From NCBI GenBank assembly GCA_910577255.1, contig CAJTMH010000001.1, forward strand, positions 682,001 through 746,000: a stretch of DNA of 64,000 nucleotides, read 5' to 3'. This DNA is from an uncultured Duncaniella sp. Lineage in GTDB: Bacteria > Bacteroidota > Bacteroidia > Bacteroidales > Muribaculaceae. The position numbers were made by a program, and so were the translations under genes. The notes beneath the pieces were generated by a model. That model searched no databases. It saw only the letters and a program-made list of their open reading frames with translations, and was not told where the DNA came from. Shown piece by piece: positions 25,112 to 32,944 of the stretch. The stretch's first letter is position 1. Every line of letters starts with the position of its first letter.

Positions 25112-25960
25112 TTACTTTCGATTAGTCAATTTGAGGCAAGTCCAACGATCGATGACTGTATGTGACTCATATTTAAGCCCAAGAGGCTCCGCGACGTTTA
25201 ATATCACCGGTACATCCTCTTCATAAAATCCGCTGAGCAGGACGGTAGCATCCTGGGCCAGGGTCGCCACATACTCCGCAAGATCAGCCGTTATAATATT
25301 TCGGTTGATGTTGGCAATGAAGAGATTGACATCTGAGATACCCTTTAGCACGGCTGCATCACCAAGATGCAACCTAACACTTTCGGCATTGTTAAGACGT
25401 AGGTTCTCACCGGCGTTCTGACAGGCAAATTCATCAATTTCCACAGCATCGACACGGCGAGCTCCTCGCATGGTGGCAAGGATGGCAAGTATGCCTGTCC
25501 CTGTGCCCATATCCACCACATTGAGACCCTGCACATTCATCGACAGCAATTGACGAAGTATGAGACTTGTAGTGGCATGATGACCGGTACCGAATGCCAT
25601 TTTGGGATCTATGACTATGTCATAGCGACAGACAGGTATGTCACGATGGAACGAACTATGGATGACACACTGTTCATCCACCACGATAGGCTGGAAATAA
25701 TTCTTCTCCCATTCGGCATTCCAGTCTCGTCCCTCGACCACACTCTTATTATAGACGATGTCACATTCGAGAGGGAATGTCTTAACTAAGTCAGCAAGCG
25801 CATCCTCGCTAAAAAGCTCGGACTTAACATAAGCTGTAAGGCCTTTATCGTCAGGCACAAAACTTTCAAACCCCGCTTCAGCAAGCAGGGCGGCAAGAAT
25901 ATCTGTGCGCGTCTCGTCACATGGGGTGACGTCAAGACGCACTTCTACATAATCATTCAC
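25112..25960 (-). CDS. prmA: ribosomal protein L11 methyltransferase
   Basis: A 282-residue SAM-dependent enzyme that trimethylates ribosomal protein L11. The N-terminal L11-recognition domain (1-110) precedes a Rossmann methyltransferase domain. The latter contains FGTGHHATTSLILRQL, the SAM loop VVDMGTGTGILAILA and the NPxY-like region seen as LFIANINRNII. Length and motif order fit PrmA. The group is well conserved; confusion with another methyltransferase is unlikely. Confidence 0.93.
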   Translation of the reverse strand: MNDYVEVRLDVTPCDETRTDILAALLAEAGFESFVPDDKGLTAYVKSELFSEDALADLVKTFPLECDIVYNKSVVEGRDWNAEWEKNYFQPIVVDEQCVIHSSFHRDIPVCRYDIVIDPKMAFGTGHHATTSLILRQLLSMNVQGLNVVDMGTGTGILAILATMRGARRVDAVEIDEFACQNAGENLRLNNAESVRLHLGDAAVLKGISDVNLFIANINRNIITADLAEYVATLAQDATVLLSGFYEEDVPVILNVAEPLGLKYESHTVIDRWTCLKLTNRK

Positions 25961-26050
25961 TTTTCAATTGCACTGGTTAATTTATCTATACTTGAGAGAA
26001 GAGAATGGCATGGAAGAAAGAGGTCATTTATAGTTCAGGGACTCACCCTG

Positions 26051-26326
26051 TCAGGAGCGAATCCTCCGTACTGTTTTCAGTACTTTGCTACCCACCTTAA
26101 ACGACATTATCGCTATGTCAATGTAGCTGAGGGCGCCAAGCACTCGCCCTACCACACCACCTATTGATTTCGGACCGGCGTGGCGTGCATTACGGAAATT
26201 GGTACGCAGTCTATCGCGATTTATCTCAATGCGTGCAGCTGCATAAGCCCGCATATAGCGCAATTCGTCCAAAGTATAACCTTTCCACTCATCCTTTTCG
26301 TGAGGCATTTCTTTTTTTGTACTCAT
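26051..26326 (-). CDS. small conserved protein of a stress-type membrane cluster
   Basis: A 91-residue basic protein. The start is charged (KKEMPHEKDEWKGYTLDELR), the middle is an amphipathic helix rich in Arg (AYAAARIEINRDRLRTNFRN), and the end is a hydrophobic helix (VLGALSYIDIAIMSFKVGS). It is the last of four small genes that together resemble the YqjD-YqjE-YqjK arrangement of enterobacteria, with this one in the YqjK position. Function not known; the analogy is from gene order and size only. Confidence 0.65.
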   Translation of the reverse strand: MSTKKEMPHEKDEWKGYTLDELRYMRAYAAARIEINRDRLRTNFRNARHAGPKSIGGVVGRVLGALSYIDIAIMSFKVGSKVLKTVRRIRS

Positions 26327-26366
26327 ATAGGCAATTATTACAATCCGGTTATAGAAAAACGTGAGA

Positions 26367-26708
26367 CTATTTATTGAAGAAAAGCCGCGACACGAAACGT
26401 GCGATAGGATTTACGATCAATTGCTTCCTGAACGAAACAATCAACGATAGAACCACGACATAGAAACCACACATTATGAAATAGGCCCACATGATTCCCA
26501 CCCCGGTAGCTATCCAGCGCACCACGGCAAGCGAGAGAAAAAACATGGCCAATGAAACCAGGACAAACAGAAGCAGAGCAACCGATGCTGTTGACAACAA
26601 TACAGTCAGTTTCTCAGCCAGTGTCAGCTTGGCATAATCGACATTGAGCTTAAATGTATCCTGAAGCTCAACCCATAAGGTGTGGAATTGATTTTCTTTA
26701 TCAGCCAT
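26367..26708 (-). CDS. YqjE/phage-holin-3-like membrane protein
   Basis: A 113-residue protein with an N-terminal amphipathic stretch (ELQDTFKLNVDYAKLTLAEK) and two adjacent transmembrane helices (about 33-62 and 68-90), then a basic tail. This is the layout of the YqjE/holin-superfamily-III group, here more likely a chromosomal membrane-stress protein than a lysis holin. It sits between a YtxH protein gene and the 91-residue protein gene. Confidence 0.72.
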   Translation of the reverse strand: MADKENQFHTLWVELQDTFKLNVDYAKLTLAEKLTVLLSTASVALLLFVLVSLAMFFLSLAVVRWIATGVGIMWAYFIMCGFYVVVLSLIVSFRKQLIVNPIARFVSRLFFNK

Positions 26709-26747
26709 TGTGTGATGAGAGCACTAATAAAAATGAGTTGACCTCCG

Positions 26748-26779
26748 CCCTTCCCCGCCTACATATCGTGGCGGGAAGG
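26748..26779 (-). terminator. GC-rich hairpin between YtxH-like and YqjE-like genes
   Basis: CCTTCCCCGCC-type arm (26748-26759) pairs with GGCGGGAAGG (26770-26779). It is a strong stem but has no long T-tract on the minus strand, so it may be an intercistronic stability element instead. Confidence 0.5.
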
Positions 26780-26811
26780 ACCGGGTCATAAGTTTCTTTA
26801 TATATTATCCT

Positions 26812-27009
26812 TTAATCGTCAATTTCAGTAGTGAGCTGCTCTACCAAAGCATCGATTTCGTTGTCAGAGCAGAGAATGCCTTTTTTGCGAAGGAGGTCAG
26901 CGATACGCGCACGTACATCCTCGCCCTTTTCAGGAGCAAAAAGTACAGCGGCACCGGCACCTACTATTGCCCCGCCGATAAAAGCATAAAGTAAAGATAA
27001 GTTTGACAT
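26812..27009 (-). CDS. YtxH-like small membrane protein, copy 1
   Basis: A 65-residue protein. A glycine-rich transmembrane segment (LLYAFIGGAIVGAGAAVLFA) runs directly into the YtxH hallmark APEKGEDVRARI, followed by an acidic amphipathic helix. Members are general-stress, membrane-anchored proteins in Bacillus and Bacteroidota. It is paralogous to the gene at 27130. Confidence 0.78.
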   Translation of the reverse strand: MSNLSLLYAFIGGAIVGAGAAVLFAPEKGEDVRARIADLLRKKGILCSDNEIDALVEQLTTEIDD

Positions 27010-27075
27010 AATTGTGGTGATTTTTAGTGATTATAATCCTGTTGTTAATATTCCCGATCCATTCGGGCGCCAAGT

Positions 27076-27120
27076 GATTACGCGGCATGCCTGAGTTAAC
27101 TCCAGCATGCCGAGGTAATC
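27076..27120. repeat. long hairpin between the two YtxH-like genes
   Basis: GATTAC (27076-27081) pairs with GTAATC (27115-27120), and CGGCATGC (27083-27090) pairs with GCATGCCG (27105-27112), with a 14 nt loop. No T-tract. It may set relative expression of the two genes. Confidence 0.6.
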
Positions 27121-27129
27121 CTACGAGGT

Positions 27130-27327
27130 TTATTTCTTAAGTTCGTCAGCGATTTCGTCGGCGAGTTCCTCAAGCTTGCTCTTCTGAAGCTTGATACCCT
27201 TGCTCTCAAGATACTTCACGATGTTCTTACGTGTGCGTTCACCCTTTTCAGGAGCAACGAGAAGACCAACTGCGGCACCTGCGATTGCGCCACCGACAAC
27301 TGCGAGAACGATGTTTAATGCTTTCAT
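27130..27327 (-). CDS. YtxH-like small membrane protein, copy 2
   Basis: A 65-residue protein, equal in length and plan to the copy at 26812. The membrane segment ALNIVLAVVGGAIAGAAVGL is followed by APEKGERTRKNIVKYL and a Lys/Glu-rich helix. It is the first gene after a plausible promoter at 27479, so it probably leads a four-gene run (YtxH, YtxH, YqjE-like, 91-residue protein). Confidence 0.8.
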   Translation of the reverse strand: MKALNIVLAVVGGAIAGAAVGLLVAPEKGERTRKNIVKYLESKGIKLQKSKLEELADEIADELKK

Positions 27328-27478
27328 TTCTTTATTTTGTTTTTTAGGGGTTAGTATTGTTACACCATTAATAACACCGCAAGGTGAAAATAGTTCTTGC
27401 CCAAGAAAAATTCCGATGAAAAATTTTTGTGGAGCTCACGCGATTTTCTTGATGGGAAGTCATGAGTAAATCCGGCTC

Positions 27479-27510
27479 TAAAGTTACGATTATTTATGTG
27501 CCCTGTCAAT
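27479..27510 (-). promoter_or_regulatory. possible promoter of the YtxH cluster
   Basis: On the minus strand ATTG at 27510-27507, a 20 bp spacer and TAACTTTA at 27486-27479. The last position deviates from the consensus G. The leader would be about 140 nt. Confidence 0.4.
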
Positions 27511-27539
27511 AGTTTTAATTAATTTTTTTAATCTTACAA

Positions 27540-28633
27540 TCAGAAATACACCATGATTGCGACCAAAACAGCAAGACAAATAACCACAAATCCCACCAAA
27601 GGCCAGGATATGGCAATGTCCGAAGTGCCTACGGGGGTATCCTCATCAGCAGCTTCTTCACCATCACTAATCACCTTATTATTTTTAGCATGCAACACAT
27701 GTCGCCGGTCATCAACCGATGGCTTTTTACTGCCATAGAACTCCATAAGATCCTCACGCAGATTTGACACGAGAGTCGTTCGGTTGTTCGCCTCCGGCTG
27801 CAGCGCGTGGATAATGGCGCTTACCACCGTCTCCGGCAACATGGCAGGAAGCGTCTGCCGTATCTGCTCCTCCGTAAGCGTTCTGGAATCAGGCAAATGC
27901 TTCCCTGACAACACAAACACCATCAGTGCTCCCAGTGCATAGATGTCGACTTGAGGGGCAAAATGATCAATCGCCTCATATTGTTCCGGTGGTGCATACC
28001 CCTCCCGGCAAATCATGGCTGGCATATCCCATTCGGGCAGTCCGCGCTCATCAAAATGCCGACTGGCATACAGGCTGAAAAGCACAGGCACCAATTCATT
28101 ACCATGACTCACAAAGCGTATGTGACGAGGATAGATATCGGTATGTATGAGATGCATGCGGTGCATAGCCTTTACCGCGTCAAAAATCGGGGCGAGCACC
28201 ACCCTTGCCTCTTCGAGCGAGAGCGGTCCCCTACGATAGATGTAGTCTTCAAGCGTTTCGCCGTCAAGATACTCCACCACATAGTAGAATGTATTGTTAG
28301 CCTCGATATTCTCAATGACATTTATAATCCCCGGCGAGGTTGCCGAAACCTTGGCACAATATTGAACATTGAGAGAAAATTAGCCACAGTCGGCTCGAGA
28401 TCCTCAGGGGTCACCACCGTACAGCGGTCATCACCCCTTGACGAGCATCTGTACATAAAATGCTCGCGTATCACAAACTCATTTTCGGCCATGCCGTTAC
28501 GAGATGGCGACACGGCTTTGTAAAGCACTCCGAACCCATCCTGATACAAGTAGCCTTCAATCCTGTAGTCGCTGTAGCGACCATGAATGATCGAGCCAAG
28601 AGGGAGAATGTCAGATGGTGATTTGATTGGCAT
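27540..28633 (-). pseudogene. serine/threonine protein-kinase-like gene, frameshifted, with degenerate active site
   Basis: Two adjacent frames form one kinase-like gene. The first (28633-28322) has the glycine loop GYLYQDGFGVLYKA and ends out of frame. The second (from about 28360 to 27540) continues as CAKVSATSPGI, VVEYLDGETLEDY and the rest of the fold, ending in a transmembrane helix. Adding one base between 28364 and 28363 (TTC-AAT to TTC-CAA-T) restores one frame. Catalytic residues are also lost: the beta-3 Lys is Arg (VIREHF), the HRD loop reads HTDIYPRHI without its Lys and Asn, and DFG reads FSL. So it would be a pseudokinase even if the shift were a sequencing error. It follows the antiporter gene by 43 bp. 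Confidence 0.8.
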
Positions 28634-28676
28634 GGATGAATTATATTTATGAGTTTACACGTATCTAAAACTGCGG

Positions 28677-30938
28677 TCAGGATGCTATTTCATGAAGATG
28701 TTTGATATCACATACCACCCATAAAACATCACCGGCGGCAAACACAGTTGATGGCTCAGGCTGCAGATAATCGTCATCACGCTGCACTGCCACAAGAAGG
28801 GCTTCGTAACTGTCGCGGAAACGAGATGATACAATTGTCTTCCCGACCAACGATGACTCCTCGGAAAGCCGCACGCTTGTCAGCTTCACATCGTCAGGGG
28901 CTGTAGTCGATGTCTCGTCAGGCTGAGCCTCGACTATCGGCAAAAGCGACTGTATCTCCTCATCGGTGCCTATCACGCCCAGCACATCACCGGGAAACAC
29001 GCGCGAATCCGCACCTGGCACCATGATCATGGTGCTTCCACGCTGTATTGATGACACAGACACACCGTATTTACCACGCAGACCGGAATTCTTAAGCTGT
29101 TCCCCGACGAACGGACAGTCATACCCGACCGTCATGTAGGCAAGATGCATATTTGGCACAAGACGATTTTTAGCACCGCTTCTCCGCAGTTCTCGCTCAT
29201 TCAGATTGTCAAGGAATCTGGACTCTATACGGTTCATTTTCCTGCGGACACTCTTTGAGAATGACAGCAGAAGCACAAGGAACAATGCCACTCCAAAGGT
29301 CCATCCAACGGTCATGGAGTACAATGCGCTCAACAGATACACAATGATGACCATCGCTATCAGCAGGCGCACCACTGTCATGATGATAAGCGGCACATCA
29401 AAACGAGCATTAGCCGCAATCAATCGCTCACGCTCTGTCTTTTTCGAGGCCGGATAGGTCAGCGCCATGAGGAAAGGAGCCATAATCACAAGTGACACCA
29501 CAGCCGTGAGCAGACGGCCCCACGATGGGAAGATATTAATCATTATAGGCCGGATGTAATTCAGTGATATAATCGAAAGAGCTATGAGCACTATGGAATA
29601 CAGCACAACCCTCCAGAGATAGCGTTTGAACAACGACTTCCACAATAGCCCAGTGGCGCTCTCCGAGGTGGTCGCGCTGGTTGAATATCTGTCAATCAAG
29701 AAATGCAGACGCCGTGGAAGATGCGACTCAACAAAGTGGCATGCAGGATCAGCCATGCGGATGAAATAAGGTGTGGTGAACGTAGTCACAACCGATACTG
29801 CCACCACTATAGGATAAATCTGCGGGTCAAGCACTCCCAACGACATGCCCAACGAAGCGATAATGAAGGCAAACTCACCTATCTGCGTCAGGGAGAAGCC
29901 CGACTCTATGGCCACACGGAGCGACTGTCCGGTAAGGAGCATACCAAAAGTCCCGAAAAATATCATACCCACAATAACCACCCCCGACAGGATGAGTATC
30001 GGGAGCCAGTACTGCACTATTATATGAGGGTCGACCATCATGCCTACCGAGATGAAAAACACCGACCCAAACAGGTCCTTGACAGGCATGGTAAGACGTT
30101 CGATGCGCTCGGCAAAACTCGTCCCTGCCAGAATAGACCCCATCACGAATGCGCCCAACGCAAGCGAGAAGCCACACGCCACTGAAAACACCGCCATCCC
30201 GAGACATAGCCCCATGGAGACGATAAGCAGAGTCTCTGCATTCAGGAATCTACGCTGTGAATTTAGGAGCGACGGCAACACAAATACGCCAACCACAAAC
30301 CAGATGATAAGGAAAAACGCGAGCTTGCTCACACTATAAAGCATCTCTCCCCCTTCCACACTGTTATTGATGGCGATTGATGACAGAATCACCATCATCA
30401 ACACAGCAAAAAGATCTTCGACTATAAGCACCGCGAAAACCAGAGATGCAAATTTACGGTGCCTGAGATTCAGATCGGTAAATGCCTTTATGATAATAGT
30501 GGTGGAGGACATCGAAAGCATCCCGCCAAGAAAAAGGCTGTTGATGTTCGAAAATCCCAATATATGCCCCGCGGCGAAACCGGCCCCCATCATGCCGCAC
30601 ACTATAAACAAAGCTGTCACTACAGCAGAGCCGCCTGCGTTAAGCAATTTCTTGAAGCTGAATTCAAGTCCGAGAGAAAACAGAAGAACCACGATACCAA
30701 TCTGCGCCCAAAAGTCGATATTAGCCTCAGTGGTTACTGATGGAAGATACTCAAAATGAGGACTTGCCAAAAAGCCGGCCACTATATAGCCTAATACCAC
30801 AGGCTGCTTGAGCCACTTGAAAAGAAGAGTGGTGACTGCACCGAGAATCAAGATAAAGGCAAGGTCAGATATTAACCCCTCTACGTTAAAACTCTCGGCT
30901 GTCGCCGCACTGACTGATGTTAGGATCATATTTAGCAT
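28677..30938 (-). CDS. CPA2-type cation:proton antiporter with TrkA-C/RCK-like C-terminus
   Basis: A 753-residue membrane protein. Residues about 20-400 are the Na+/H+ exchanger domain of the CPA2 (Kef/GerN) group, with LGYIVAGFLASPHFEYLP, IGIVVLLFSLGLEFSF and AVLIVEDLFAVLMMV. A second membrane block (430-560) follows, then a cytosolic ligand-binding domain with two TrkA-C-like units (about 600-753). It likely expels K+ or Na+ for protons under control of the cytosolic domain. It lies between mgtC-like and kinase-like genes on the same strand. Confidence 0.88.
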   Translation of the reverse strand: MLNMILTSVSAATAESFNVEGLISDLAFILILGAVTTLLFKWLKQPVVLGYIVAGFLASPHFEYLPSVTTEANIDFWAQIGIVVLLFSLGLEFSFKKLLNAGGSAVVTALFIVCGMMGAGFAAGHILGFSNINSLFLGGMLSMSSTTIIIKAFTDLNLRHRKFASLVFAVLIVEDLFAVLMMVILSSIAINNSVEGGEMLYSVSKLAFFLIIWFVVGVFVLPSLLNSQRRFLNAETLLIVSMGLCLGMAVFSVACGFSLALGAFVMGSILAGTSFAERIERLTMPVKDLFGSVFFISVGMMVDPHIIVQYWLPILILSGVVIVGMIFFGTFGMLLTGQSLRVAIESGFSLTQIGEFAFIIASLGMSLGVLDPQIYPIVVAVSVVTTFTTPYFIRMADPACHFVESHLPRRLHFLIDRYSTSATTSESATGLLWKSLFKRYLWRVVLYSIVLIALSIISLNYIRPIMINIFPSWGRLLTAVVSLVIMAPFLMALTYPASKKTERERLIAANARFDVPLIIMTVVRLLIAMVIIVYLLSALYSMTVGWTFGVALFLVLLLSFSKSVRRKMNRIESRFLDNLNERELRRSGAKNRLVPNMHLAYMTVGYDCPFVGEQLKNSGLRGKYGVSVSSIQRGSTMIMVPGADSRVFPGDVLGVIGTDEEIQSLLPIVEAQPDETSTTAPDDVKLTSVRLSEESSLVGKTIVSSRFRDSYEALLVAVQRDDDYLQPEPSTVFAAGDVLWVVCDIKHLHEIAS

Positions 30939-31003
30939 CTGAGTGTGATTTCGTGATTATGATTCAGACATTGTGAATGGTGAGGAGTGAGGAGAGTGAA
31001 AAG

Positions 31004-31720
31004 TCAGGAGAGGTCCGCTTGGTTTGATAGAGATATCGAGAGTGTTGGATTCACATTGTGGATGGCATCAAACACCTCTATGAAATCCGAATGCTCCCTA
31101 ATGAGAATCAGAAGGTTGAGCCGTGTTGTGTCAGCCTCATAGTCATATTCCACATACACCCTTGAAAGATGTATGTTATATTTTTCAAGGACATCTTCAT
31201 ATTGCTTTATACTCTTTACAATCCCCTTTACCTTAAGTCTGATGGTGCGGGCTTCGTTTCCAACATTTACGCGGTGTTCTATCTGTTCAAGTATGGTAAG
31301 CACCACGAGCACCAGCACCGTGGCCACCACCGACACCAAATATAGACCGCAGCCGACAGCCATACCCACAGTCGCTATAATCCAGATTCCGGCCGCTGTG
31401 GTCAAGCCCCTTACCGAGCCTTTCATCTGAATTATTGTTCCTGCGCCTAAAAAGCCTATACCAGAAATGACCTGGGCAGCTATACGGCTCGGATCGCCTC
31501 TGAGCAGCCCAACCGTCTCTTGGCAGACGTAAATCGAAAGCATCATGGCAATACATGCGCCCATCGAAATCAAGGAGAATGTGCGCAATCCGGCCATCTG
31601 CCCTTTCCGCTTACGCTCTATGCCAACCAAACTGCCAAGCACCAGGCTCAGGAATATACGGAAAATAGCAGTTGTTGATGTGAGTTCCACACCGGTGACT
31701 ATGTGCCAAAACTGGTCCAA
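31004..31720 (-). CDS. MgtC/SapB family membrane protein
   Basis: A 238-residue protein with about five transmembrane helices in the first 145 residues. These contain the family signature LGSLVGIERKRKGQMAGLRTF and GFLGAGTIIQMKG, then RGLTTAAGIWIIATVGMAVG. A cytosolic ACT-like domain closes the protein. MgtC proteins affect magnesium homeostasis and inhibit F-type ATP synthase in Salmonella. Its position beside a cation antiporter suggests ion or pH homeostasis. Confidence 0.9.
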   Translation of the reverse strand: MDQFWHIVTGVELTSTTAIFRIFLSLVLGSLVGIERKRKGQMAGLRTFSLISMGACIAMMLSIYVCQETVGLLRGDPSRIAAQVISGIGFLGAGTIIQMKGSVRGLTTAAGIWIIATVGMAVGCGLYLVSVVATVLVLVVLTILEQIEHRVNVGNEARTIRLKVKGIVKSIKQYEDVLEKYNIHLSRVYVEYDYEADTTRLNLLILIREHSDFIEVFDAIHNVNPTLSISLSNQADLS

Positions 31721-31783
31721 ATCGATAAAATAAATAATATAGGGATGTAGATAATATTTTTAACTGTTTCGAGGCCGTAGCAC

Positions 31784-32695
31784 CTACTTTTTAAGCGTGA
31801 AATGCCTTGAGGCCAAGCGGTAACCGTCAGTGAACAGCTCCACGGTATAATCACCAGGTGTAAGAGTGGTGTTGACATCCCAATAGAGGGTCACACCTGC
31901 CAATTCGTCTCCTGCATATTCAATACCCTTCCGTGCGGTGCAAGGAACCGATTTTCCTTCAAAGCTGAAACTGCCGTTACCGCCAAGGAGCTGTCCCTCG
32001 GGGTTTATAATGCGGAGGAATATAGTCTTTTCACCTACCGGAGTTGAATTGTTTTGAGGAATAGTGAATGACACCTTCAATTGCTTGGCTTTGGTGACAT
32101 TTTTCTCCACCTTACCATTTTTCTTAAGAGCCACGAGCGACACGCCTGTCACATTCAGCTTCTCGGCCAAAGTCATCCTCTCACTCAGAGTCTCATTGCT
32201 GCGGGTCACTTCCTGTACACGCGATGACAAACGTTCATTCTGGGCCTTGATTTCAGTGTTCTCCGCACGTAGGCCGGCGTTTTCCTTATTGAGAGAGTCG
32301 ATTTGGGCTATATAGTGGCGCAGAAGGCCTTTAAGGGTCGATATCTCATTCTGAAGTTCCTTGATGCGAGCCTGCGACTTGACTTTCTCGCTCTTAAGCT
32401 CCTGCATCAATTGCTCCACCTTGGCCTTGGCAGCAGTATATTTTGCAAGAATTGTATCGTTTGCCAGACGGTGAGCCTGATCTTCATATTGTTGGAATTC
32501 AGCATTCAGCATATCAAATTCATTTGTGAGCTGGAGCTGTTCGTTATTAAGACGCAATTCCTCATTCTCCATCTGAGCCTCCTGGACCTGCGATTTCAGC
32601 GAAGCAACCTGAAAAACTCCGAATCCGACAACAATAAGCAATAACCCAGCCAAAACCATGGCCACAATAATCATTGGGGATAAATTCTTCTTCAT
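31784..32695 (-). CDS. membrane-anchored coiled-coil protein
   Basis: A 303-residue protein. An N-terminal membrane anchor (residues 8-31) leads into a long coiled coil (about 32-180) rich in Glu, Gln, Asn and Leu. The C-terminal domain (about 185-303) looks like an all-beta Ig-like module, with KQLKVSFTIPQNNSTPVGEK and DYTVELFTDGYRLASRHF. The overall plan fits a periplasmic envelope-spanning protein conserved in Bacteroidales. No name recognised. A strong promoter lies at 32753, divergent from tamL. Confidence 0.7.
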   Translation of the reverse strand: MKKNLSPMIIVAMVLAGLLLIVVGFGVFQVASLKSQVQEAQMENEELRLNNEQLQLTNEFDMLNAEFQQYEDQAHRLANDTILAKYTAAKAKVEQLMQELKSEKVKSQARIKELQNEISTLKGLLRHYIAQIDSLNKENAGLRAENTEIKAQNERLSSRVQEVTRSNETLSERMTLAEKLNVTGVSLVALKKNGKVEKNVTKAKQLKVSFTIPQNNSTPVGEKTIFLRIINPEGQLLGGNGSFSFEGKSVPCTARKGIEYAGDELAGVTLYWDVNTTLTPGDYTVELFTDGYRLASRHFTLKK

Positions 32696-32752
32696 TGAGA
32701 TAATTTATTTTCTTGTCCGTATCTTGATGAAAACGTATTGTAACTGAATCTG

Positions 32753-32784
32753 CAAAATTACTAAACCCTCGCTGATTAACCAAA
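32753..32784 (-). promoter_or_regulatory. promoter of the coiled-coil gene
   Basis: On the minus strand TTTG at 32784-32781, a 20 bp spacer and TAATTTTG at 32760-32753: a full consensus match. The ATG is at 32695. Confidence 0.75.
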
Positions 32785-32895
32785 TCTGAGATGAAAAAGT
32801 TTTCAGCTTTAAAATCAAGGTCACATCCCCATGAGGAGTTCATGTCATTAATTGAACATTAATTGTCGATTTTTTGTGCATTTTAAAGCTATCAG

Positions 32896-32927
32896 TTTGT
32901 TTATTTCGGTCCATAGATGTAACTTTG
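32896..32927 (+). promoter_or_regulatory. promoter of the TamL-like gene
   Basis: TTTG at 32896-32899, a 20 bp spacer and TAACTTTG at 32920-32927: a full consensus match. The ATG at 32945 leaves a leader of only about 10-12 nt. Confidence 0.75.
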
Positions 32928-32944
32928 CATGATTATCGTACACC

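Noticed and set aside
26367..26708. The YqjE/holin-like gene as evidence of a prophage
   Set aside because: The gene is embedded among YtxH-type chromosomal stress genes, with no endolysin or other phage gene nearby.
28322..28633. The 103-codon kinase N-terminal frame as an independent small gene
   Set aside because: Its end is out of frame with the continuing kinase sequence, which resumes in another frame without a proper start; one frameshifted gene explains both.
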